Shown: positions 56,219 through 64,000 of the stretch, one piece after another
Layout: every line of letters begins with the position of its first letter
How positions within the stretch are numbered: the stretch's first letter is position 1
Assembly: GCA_014529385.2 (NCBI GenBank)
Contig: CM043958.1
Coordinates: 137,931,043 to 137,995,042 of the forward strand
DNA from: Adiantum capillus-veneris
Lineage: Eukaryota; Streptophyta; Polypodiopsida; Polypodiales; Pteridaceae
Reading direction: 5' to 3'
Length of the DNA stretch: 64,000 nt
Made by a program: the position numbers and the translations under genes
Notes under the pieces: model-generated
Databases searched by the model: none
Told to the model about the DNA's origin: nothing
The model's input: the letters and a program-made list of their open reading frames with translations, nothing else

Positions 56219-57349
56219 TGGCCTCATATAATGGCTGCCCTTCCCCTTTTGCAATAACATGGCTCCAATGGCATCATCCCCTACTAATGGATTTACATAA
56301 AACACTTGCTCCCAATCAAGAGCCTGCATGGCTGACAGACCCCCTAATACCTCTTTCACCTCTCGAAACACTTCTTCACACTTGTCATCCCATTGCAATG
56401 GATCATGCTTTGCCACTTGTTGTAATTGATAAAGGACCTGTGAAGACAATGGAATAAACCGTGCCATGTACTTCACTTTGTGTATAAAGGTTTCCAATTG
56501 CTTCGTACTCATAGGTGATGGAAGAAGAATAATAGACTTAACCTTGTCTGGACCAGCCTCAATACCATTTTTTGACACCATGTGGCCCAACAACTTCACC
56601 CTTGGCTATGCTAGATGACATTTATTTGGATTTAGTTGTCCTCCACATTCATCATATCGAGCCAATACCATCTGGAGCTTCTCGTGGTGTTCAGCCCTAC
56701 TGCTATAGACACAGAATTCATCCATAAAAGCTTTAACACAACTACCAATGAATGGTGCCAATACCCAATTTGCTCTCTCTTGGTAAAAAGATGGTCCATT
56801 TGTCAACCCAAATGGCAATACTGTGTAGAAATAACAGCCCCATTGCGTAATGAAATTTGTCTTTGCTCAGTCTTTAAGAGCAATCTTCAATTGAAAATAG
56901 CCTAAAAAACCATCACACACATTGTACCTCTCATAGCTAGCCACCACTGAATCCAAGATCTGATCAATGAATGGAAGAGGATATGGGTTCTTCTTAGTGG
57001 CTGCGTATAAGGGCTTAAAATCTACACAAATCCTCCACTTCCCATTCTTCTTTGGGCTGACTACTACTGGGCTCACCCATTCTGTGGTCTCCACAGGGAC
57101 TATGAACCCTGCCTTCAATAACTTGTCCACCTCTTCCCGCAAGGCTTCCATCTGCTCTTGACCCATCCTTCTTAGCCTTTGCCGCACTGGCTTAGCACCT
57201 TCTTTGAGCTCTGTATGCATCTCTTCGCCCTTGAACCCTCTGATCTCTTCATATGAAGTAATGAACAAATCAGGAAAACTAGCCAGCATGTGCAAATATA
57301 TCTCCTTCTCCATAGCTGAGAGGTCTCCACTGATCATTTGTGTCATCAA
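56219..57349 (-). pseudogene. Tat-like gypsy reverse transcriptase and start of RNase H
   Basis: One continuous minus-strand frame with three in-frame pieces: PVRQRLRRMGQEQMEALREE, VSPKKNGKWRICVDFKPLYA (first catalytic Asp), PYPLPFIDQILDSVV; a TGA at 56867-56869; then LPFGLTNGPSFYQERANWVL and AFMDEFCVYS; a TAG at 56606-56608; then KLLGHMVSKNGIEAGPDKVK and the connection region with WDDKCEEVFREV, followed by RNase H up to MRPVYC, where the TIR element inserts. The catalytic pair reads M-D-E where other gypsy RTs have D-D, so the second Asp is changed to Glu. Confidence 0.88.
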
Positions 57350-57352
57350 TTC

Positions 57353-58573
57353 CTACTTCTTTGACAATTCAACCTTGGCTTGCATCAGCCCTTCAATCAC
57401 TTCATAAGGCCCTTCACTTTCATCTTCAACCTCATTTGCCAATGCAACTAAACCAGACTCCTGGATTTCTTTGTCCATCAAGAGAAATGCAACATCAGCA
57501 TCCTCATCACTACTGGTAGTACTATCACTGTCATCGTCAATCACTGTGGAATAGTCTTCATCACTAGACTCATCTTCATCTTCATAAATCTCCTCCAATC
57601 GTTTCCTTGTGTCCATATTATATAGCTTCTTGGCACATGTCTTTCCATAGAGTCTAATTGTACCACGTCGCCAATCTTGCAGAACAGCTCCCACTGCACG
57701 TAACCATGGTCTTCCCAGTATAATAGGATATGCTCCCAACCCTGCTGGCATCACATGAAAATCAACCACTGCCTTTGTATCATATGCTTCCACTTCTAAG
57801 CTCTTTACAACACCCAAACATTTTACTTTCTGATGGTTTGCCAATGTGATCCGAAAGCCTGACACCCCAGTCACTGTAAGACCCATCTTCTCAACACATG
57901 AGTGTGTTATGACACATATTTGGGCTCCACCGTCCACATAACCTTGTCCCATATTTTTTCTTTTGTGCCACACATCTACTATTGGACAAATGTCTGGTAG
58001 CTCGTCCATTGCAAACACCTTCACTGAACCTCTCTCTGGCTCTTTCTCCATTGGGTTAACCATCCTCTTCCACTGTCTCTTTAGCTTAGGCACCATCTCT
58101 ATAAGCTGCCCAAAAGTAACATCTGCTTTCCTGCTTGTCAGGTCCTCCTTCAAGTCATAGCTTAATTGCCCATCCCCTAGTGGAAAATCTGAAACATGAA
58201 ACTTGCGACGAGCCCTTCTTTTCCTCTTGGCCTTGACATCCTCGCCTTCATGGCTCTTTCCCTTCTTCTTGCTAGGAACTGGGGCACTTCTTCCTTCCTT
58301 GTCCTATGCGGTTCTCTTCCCAATAGGCATCACTAATGTATCCTCTAGCTTTGATGCCTTCTCCAAGGTGACTACACTTATCACTTTTGTCTTTCCCTTT
58401 TCCTCCTGGGTTAATCCACCGGCTCCCTCATTTCCCATAATTTCGATGCCATAATCATTGGACCTAGTTAGCACATGTCTTGGCAATGGATACATGTGTC
58501 CCCCCATCCTTGGTGGCTTATCACATTGCGGGCTGATGTGACCCAACTATCCACAATTATAACATGTGGGTGT
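57353..58573 (-). pseudogene. Tat-like gypsy nucleocapsid knuckle, linker and protease
   Basis: In frame with gag. A CCHC knuckle (CYNCG, stop, LGHISPQC) carries a TAG inside the motif at 58547-58549. A linker to about 58150 includes a basic GKTKVISVVTLEKASKLED segment. The protease region (58153-57353, 266 codons) reads GYVDGGAQICVITHSCVEKM, VEAYDTKAVVDFHVMPAGLG and AYPIILGRPWLRAVGAVLQD. Its active site reads D-G-G-A, a variant of D-S/T-G-A. An acidic tail (EIYEDEDESSDEDYS) precedes the RT. A TAG at 57353-57355 separates protease from RT in the same frame. Confidence 0.83.
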
Positions 58574-59503
58574 CTACCTCCAGAACCTCCCATTGCTTTG
58601 TCCAGCACCATTCTTGGGTCTTTCTTCACCTCTTGGCTGATTTGCGAACCTCCCTCGACCTCGATTATTTCCCACTTGACCTAGCATGTTTAGGCTGAGA
58701 TTCTTCATTAAATCTACCACTTGTCTCATGTCTTTTCTTAGCCCATCATCTTGCACTGATGTAGTGACCACTGCTAGCATAACCTGAGGAGTAACAGCAA
58801 CCACTGGTTCATGATGAACCCCTGGCATGCGACCTTGTAAAGAGTCCATAGGCTGAAATTCAGACCTCATGGGCAAAGACTCCACCCCTAACTGGCTCAT
58901 TTTCCTCAGCTTCCACTCTTTGTTCCTTGCCACTTCCAATGCATCTTCATATGTTCTAGGCTTCTTTAGCTCCATTCTCCAACGTATATTCTCCCAAAGA
59001 CCAGCCAAGAACCTGTCATTCTTCATCATGTGAGGCGGGGGTACTTGTGGTGCTAAGGCCTTGCACATCCTCTCCCATGCCAATGAGAACTTATGTATGT
59101 ACGCATCTATTGGCTCACCTTTCTTTTGCACTAAAGCCTGTACTTCTTGCCACACTTTGTCAGGATCTTTTTTCTTCACAAACTCCACTTCCAATCCATG
59201 CCTTAGATTGTCCCAACTCAATCTTACAGGTGGATCCGCTGCACGCAACTCCTCTTCAAATGCTTTAGACCAAACTTGTGCATCACTCTTCAAACAAATT
59301 TGGAGAAGACGTAACATTTGCACCGAGTCATGAATCTGGTTGCTAATACAGGCAACCTCCATCTTTTCCAAAAAGTCTTCCACATATTCATCACTTCTTC
59401 CATGAAACTCCGGATAAGAGAAAGCCATGGCTACCCAAGTTACGATGCTTTGAGAACCCCTTTGAACACACGTGCAAGAACCCAAAACTTTTGAATGACT
59501 CAA
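58574..59503 (-). pseudogene. Tat-like gypsy gag
   Basis: 309 codons on the minus strand. The Retrotrans_gag core reads MAFSYPEFHGRSDEYVEDFL, EKMEVACISNQI, LRLLQICLKSDAQVWSKAFE, VEFVKKKDPDKVWQEVQALV, SFSLAWERM-like HKFSLAWERMCK and RFLAGLWENIRW. An Arg/Gly-rich end (GNNRGRGRFANQPRGEE) leads to the knuckle. The first ATG may not be the original start. The frame ends at a TAG (58574-58576) two codons before the knuckle text resumes. Apart from that stop the gag is intact over its full expected length. Confidence 0.87.
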
Positions 59504-60483
59504 TTCCTAGAAACTTCAATGGCGCTCAAGCTTTAGATAAGGACAAACACGTGCACATCAAATGAGTTTTCATAATTAATCATCATCAGAATTACAACAA
59601 GAAAAGGACATTCCAGGATCTCTCTTAATCTTCTTGGCCCGAACATAAAGACTATGCGCTGCTGGAAAATCTTCCTGGACACATGAACATTTATCTGGAT
59701 TCTTTGAGTTGAATGAAAAGGAGTGAATTGAGGGCCATTTCGATGATCCATTAAAGTCAACCATGCAGCTCCCAAGAAATCACACGTGTCTTATCCTCTG
59801 ATTTTGCCAAAATTTCAGCAGCATAACAACATAAATGCCTTAAAAGACCAAAAGACCAGCCATCATAACTTGGAAAAATTTTGACAGAGTTTCCCCAAAA
59901 GTAGAGTAGTGAGAACCCAAAATATAGACTGTTTATGTATGCATAAACTGTCAACAATAGAACCCGAGCATCAAGTCAGAACCACTAGTACATAGCCTAT
60001 GGTGAGGTCACGAAAAGGGTGCTCTAGCTACCTGTATCACCGAAAGGATCTCCACATTTGAGAATCCCCCAGCTCAATAAAACCTCACGCTATCGACCCT
60101 CCCACGAAGGCTTATGCAAATCTCGTATAGTCAAGTCTCAGAAATGACTATCTTCCAGACCAAGTCTCAGAAATGGCTGAGACTGCCAAATAAAACCAAA
60201 TATGGCTCCACAAAGGCGTACAATGGTAGTTTCCACAAGTAACGTGCAGTACCAACAGACAATGCGCTCAAACAGGCGCTAAATGATGCATACCCACAAC
60301 AACTATAAGTGACTCCACTGCTACTATATCACTGTACTCCAGCTACATGTACCTGTGTGAATCACCTCTACCTGTACCTATCCTTGTAACCTGTAACCTG
60401 TAATTTGTAACCTGTAATCCCGAATCTCGAAGCTCGAAGCAGAAGGTACTCGAAGAAGATCCTCAATGGGGGCACCAAAAGAA
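59504..60483 (-). other. gypsy 5' leader and candidate primer-binding site
   Basis: No coding sequence is seen. On the minus strand, TTCTTTTGGTGCCCCCATTG directly follows the 5' LTR end (60483 leftward). The PBS is probably the TGGTGCCCCCATTGAGG stretch, but I cannot match it to a specific tRNA. Short local repeats of gtaacctgtaa (about 60390-60415) and caagtctcagaaatg (60133 and 60161) lie inside. Confidence 0.6.
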
Positions 60484-61623
60484 TGTGAGCGGGATGGAAA
60501 CACACACAACGCCTCTATAATGACCCGACACACACTCTTGAAATGATACACACACACACTATGCGGCACCACTCGGCTTACACAACCCACCTGGCCGAGA
60601 CAGGGAACACACTGACGGAGTGAGAGGAGAGAGACTATCCACTTGCCCACTCCACACACAGAGACACACACACACACACCCAAAAAAACTCAGCTCAAAA
60701 GAGGATAATTTCTGATGTTTAGATACAATTGAGCTTGGGCCAACACCAATGAGGCAAATAGCTCACACAATATGGGTAAAAGATGTCAGATACAATCACA
60801 AATTGGAGCAGAAGCTTCGCTCATAGAAGAAACTTACACAGCCAAAACAGCAGAAAAATAGTGAGGATTTTGGCAAAATGGACAGCTCCATCGCATCCGG
60901 AACGGCCCAAAACCCCAGTTTACAATGTCAAAGTGCTTAAATCCGACCTCGGATGAACAGTTTACGGCCAAAACAGGCTCCAAAATGAGCAAAAACACAG
61001 TTGCGGCTGTTCCTCCTCTTCTCTCCACTCTTTTTCTGGTCTTCTCTCTAGTTTTTCAGCTCCCACTTAGCTTTATTAGTTGGGCACTTTTGGCCTTTTA
61101 AATGACCTCAAACGCACCCCAAACAGGCCAAAAAGTGACCTCGCAGTGCATAGTTGTCTCCTTTTTGCATCATCCGCACACCTGGCACTCAACTTTTTTC
61201 AATAATGCATTCCGCAACCACATGAAGTGGACACAAAATATGGTCCTCATGATGACCTTTCTGCATAATTATCACAAGAAAACATCCACGTTGTGTCCGT
61301 ACTCATCCACGTGCAAATATTGACCCCATTCGACCTCTTGACGCCACCAGATGCCATTTGACGCACTTGCTTACCTCATGTTGTTGGTCCACGGATAGCT
61401 TCCTCGAGAAGTTTTACGTGCTACCAACTCCTCATTATTGTAGAAAAAACACACTGGTACTGGTGATAGTGAAAATCGATGCACTATGTACATGTTGTCC
61501 TACCTGTACACATGTGGGCCCCACGTAACCACCTGGCTCTGGAAAATGGGCAATCCTTTATTCGATGCATCAGGCATGGGTATGTACATATGTGCAATCC
61601 CTTGATCCAAAAAACTCCTGACA
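60484..61623 (-). repeat. gypsy 5' LTR (uninterrupted, 1140 bp)
   Basis: Plus strand TGTGAGCGGGATGG ... CAAAAAACTCCTGACA. It preserves the uninterrupted cacacaatatgggtaaaagatg junction that proves the copia insertion in the other LTR. A CA-rich microsatellite-like part lies at 60545-60680. Confidence 0.92.
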
Positions 61624-61932
61624 CCGCGTTTATTACCGCGCATATTTCCGCTCCACGCTAATTCAAAAATAAAGGTGCTCATTTGGGCCACCTAATTTTG
61701 GGTGGCCCAAATGAGCACCTTTATTTTTTATTTGCATAAAACAATGAAATATCAATTGTTTTTTGGAAGAGTATAAAAAATACCAAAGAACTGAAATTGA
61801 ATTTACTTTACCTTGACAATTTAAAATGTAGAAGATCAACTATTTAAAAAAGTTACAATAAAAAGTAATTAGTTGTATATACATTGTGCCACATTGGGAC
61901 TTTATGAAAGTTTGGACAAAACAATTTTCTAT
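61624..61932. mobile_element. CACTA-type internal DNA resumed, with a 28-bp perfect hairpin
   Basis: Begins ccgcgtttattaccgcgc, echoing the GC-rich motifs at 47263-47442 on the other side of the gypsy insertion. An inverted repeat with perfect 28-bp arms lies at 61665-61692 and 61701-61728 around an 8-base loop (left arm core aaaggtgctcatttgggcca). The remainder is AT-rich. Confidence 0.6.
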
Positions 61933-62790
61933 CTAATCCTCCTCTATCTCGCCGTCGTCCAGAGGCACGTATGTTGAATCACTTTGACTCTACATAAACC
62001 CAAACCAAATTAAACAATTATCAATAGCTCAAAACAATTGATACAAAATTACTTGTTTAAACTTACCGCTTGTAGTGGTCCAACTGAGGTGTTGAATTGC
62101 TCGTGAGAGATGTGGTTGTTTTTTAACAACCATCACCAAGTATCAAATTCTGTATGTCGCTCCCAATACTTGACCATCTCTCTGGTTGGTCGAGAGAGAG
62201 TGATATTTTCCTAAGTTAGCAATAACAATACCAAATCATCAACTACAATCTCTATAATCACCGATCGACGTTATAATTCAATTAATCTTACCTATTTATC
62301 CTTCCAAGCTCCCTTGTCTCCTGAGCCATAGTGCATGGGAGTTTTTCTTGCGCGAGCCTCGCATTGTTGTCTGTATGATGAGCCCGTCCACAGCTTGATC
62401 ACTCTTCTCTTGAATTGCCCACTCCCACTCCGCGTCTGCGATGTTGCCACGGAGGTAACTCCTGTCAGGATATCTTACCTGGTTGGCTGCTGTGCGCCGC
62501 ACACTGGACTGCTTGTTTTCTAAAAATGTCTTTATGTAGCCCTCCAACCATTGTTATGAAAAACATTGATCGGGCTCGTTTGTAAATCTAACTAACACAG
62601 CGTCCTCAAGGTACCATGCATGATCGGTATTGTGAATGATCGGGCAGTTGGTCTCTGAACTTTATAAAATAGTTCCTATATGTTGAATGCATAAGAATTT
62701 GTAGATGGCATCAAAATGCCCTACCCTGTGCTGTGCCAAAATCCACCTCCTTGCCATATTTAACCCTGTAGTAGCACCCATGCGTGTCTA
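61933..62790 (-). pseudogene. spliced relic in CACTA-side DNA, transposon-type gene 3' end
   Basis: Minus-strand exons can be read with consensus splice sites. Upstream exon(s) (62790-62292): HAWYLEDAVLVRFTNEPDQC, EGYIKTFLENKQSS, and, in another register, LWTGSSYRQQCEARARKT then MHYGSGDKGAWKDK, ending AAATAG before GTAAG. Intron 62291-62211 (81 bp, GT...AG). Exon 62210-62067: NITLSRPTREMVKYWERHTE, NNHISHEQFNTSVGPLQA. Intron 62066-61990 (77 bp). Terminal exon 61989-61933: SQSDSTYVPLDDGEIEED, stop. In-frame stops occur at the end of the first of these exons (TAG) and in the second (TGA after TEFDTW). Likely the transposon's own gene, but I cannot name its domain. Confidence 0.5.
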
Positions 62791-63339
62791 GCACGGGTAC
62801 GTCAGTATCCTCATCCTCTGCATCAGGGGCGGCACGCTTTGAAAGTGGGGACTCCGTTCCCCCATCACTACCAAAACATGAGAAACCACGAGATCCACCG
62901 CCTCTTTGTCTCTCATGGCGCTCGCTGGCCTGAGACGAGCATCAATGCGTGCTGCCAGAGAAAGTCCGTCGATGATGTTCTTGCGAAGGAGGAGTGGAAT
63001 GGAGTGGTGTAGGACCATGTGATGCCATGGGAGTGGGACCCTGCGATGCAAGGGGAGAAGGACCCTGCGATGGAATAGGAGTAGGACAATAGGAAGGGAG
63101 AGTAAAGGGAGGTGTCGTCGGTGCGAGGCTTTGTAGATAAGGAGTCCCTCCTAACTCCCCCATGGTGTAGTCTGTGGAGATATGCCGTAGGTCGCAAGCT
63201 GTTGCGGAGTGTAGCAGCCAAACAAATCCTCCATCGAACGGTGGTACTGCTCTTGTAAAGAGATAGCCCGATGTAAGTCAGGATCTACGACCGATGGAGG
63301 AACCTGAGAAGGGTAGATGTAGGATGGCCATGCCTGCAA
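62791..63339 (-). pseudogene. Pro/Ser-rich upstream part of the CACTA-side relic
   Basis: Minus-strand frames read SYIYPSQVPPSVVDPDLHRA, ISLQEQYHRSMEDLFGCYTP, QQLATYGISPQ (63339-63151). In a shifted register, PSYCPTPIPSQGPSPLASQG, PTPMASHGPTPLHSTPPSQE (63163-62942) follows. The G-P-S/T-P-x-A-S-Q/H unit repeats about three times. It may be the low-complexity part of the same gene as 61933-62790. The frame changes are a sign of decay or missed introns. Confidence 0.4.
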
Positions 63340-64000
63340 ATAACAAAAAAAAAAACTCTGACACTCATGATTTAGGGTTAACTACGTAGAAACATTCTTT
63401 ATTTCTTTGCTTGTTCTCATCGACTCAAGACTGGGTCCACTGGAGGCGATGTCCACCCCAGGTGGGAGCCCACCTGGGATGTGAACCAACCAAAAGAAGA
63501 GCAAGCTGGCTACTCCACTCCAATTGGTCTCTTGTCTGACATCTTATACATTACAAAGAGCAATATAAGATTAAGCTTTCCACCCTACTCACTCATCTAC
63601 AAATATGTACACAAGTATATTAACACACAAACATGTGGATTTGTATACATACTAGTAGACCTAAGTAGAGGCTAGTAGTGCCAAAGGTCAACTGCACCTC
63701 TTTAGATATCATCGCGATCTCAATCATGGTAAAACAAAAGGTCCATTGCAGTAATCCATGCATGAATGGTATCAATGACCGCAACGCCACGATTAAAAAA
63801 GGACTATACCCAAGAGGAAGCATCTAACCTTCGGGTGCTATGCTCCCGTACTTAGTGCTTACATACATGTATAAACAAATATATATGTACACACATATAT
63901 ATGTTATGTTGTAAATGTAGCCATCATTTTGTGCTCGTTGCACCTATATTCAACGTTTAAGTGATCACTTGATCGTAACATTCAAATTCTAATGTAATGC
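63340..64000. other. unassigned right edge of the window
   Basis: No gene is supported. A perfect 10-bp hairpin (cccaggtggg, 2-base loop, cccacctggg) lies at 63457-63478. The last 150 bases are AT-rich with tandem atatatgt. No CACTA right terminus (ending TAGTG) was found. Confidence 0.4.

Larger units (their letters stand above)
47443..61623 (-). mobile_element. Tat-like Ty3/gypsy LTR retrotransposon (interrupted)
   Basis: LTRs at 60484-61623 (5') and 47443-47736 plus 52958-53814 (3') share TG...CA ends (TGTGAGCGGG...CTCCTGACA on the plus strand) and are about 1.14 kb each. Four flanking bases (ccgc) match on both outer sides. Pol has gypsy order protease, RT, RNase H, a second RNase H, integrase on the minus strand. 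The dual RNase H is the hallmark of the Tat lineage. The element is about 8.7 kb once the nested copia element (5.2 kb) and the 220-bp TIR element are discounted. It inserted into CACTA-type DNA. Confidence 0.85.

Overview
This window looks like intergenic, transposon-dominated chromatin from a land-plant nuclear genome. I see no intact host gene, no rRNA or tRNA gene and no prokaryotic-type system. Nearly every recognisable coding stretch is a Ty3/gypsy or Ty1/copia retrotransposon relic broken by stop codons and frameshifts, and there are many long (GA)n/(TC)n/(TG)n tracts. The only host-type coding sequence is a broken pentatricopeptide-repeat (PPR) fragment near 38.7-39.1 kb. Its wording (GLKPDKVTFLYALDAC, AIH, GAGYESDLVL) resembles the expanded PPR families of ferns, lycophytes and mosses. 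I therefore favour a seedless plant, perhaps a fern, as an inference only.

Layout. 0.6-6.9 kb: two gypsy gag/protease relics with their 5' ends facing each other, each with an iMet-type primer-binding site. 6.9-8.2 kb: an antisense copia gag/protease relic, followed by leader-like DNA. 9.3-10.1 kb: a dispersed repeat ending in a TC tract, with a second copy at 36.9-37.7 kb. 10.7-12 kb: a retroelement protease/linker relic. 12.06-12.92 kb and 14.05-14.44 kb: two local tandem arrays. 15.06-22.8 kb: a decayed antisense gypsy gag-pol whose reverse transcriptase is split by a ~2.6 kb insertion and whose linker carries a MITE. 22.9-24.3 kb: a sense-strand protease-like relic cut by a copia-type LTR. 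26.1-31 kb: an antisense gag-protease element with no visible reverse transcriptase or integrase. 33.6-35.8 kb: an antisense protein relic of a family I do not recognise. 38.7-41.2 kb: PPR fragment, two tandem 186-bp LTRs, a gypsy RNase H/integrase relic and an LTR fragment. 42-46.4 kb: local duplications, GC-rich hairpins and a microsatellite cluster.

47.2-63.4 kb is the best-resolved part, a four-level nest. An old LTR fragment contains a CACTA-type end at 47263. The CACTA DNA is split by a dual-RNase H (Tat-like) gypsy element at 47443-61623. One LTR of that gypsy element is split by a young copia element at 47737-52957, with a 5-bp target duplication and four differences between its 322-bp LTRs. 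The gypsy pol also carries a 220-bp TIR element with a perfect 9-bp target duplication. Beyond the gypsy insertion the CACTA-side DNA holds an antisense, apparently spliced relic with readable exon-intron boundaries (61.9-62.8 kb).

Coding relics were read by translating the sequence by eye. Family calls rest on motifs such as CCHC knuckles, [16 protein letters not shown], integrase D/D/E and RNase H residues. Boundaries without a visible target duplication or LTR end are approximate.
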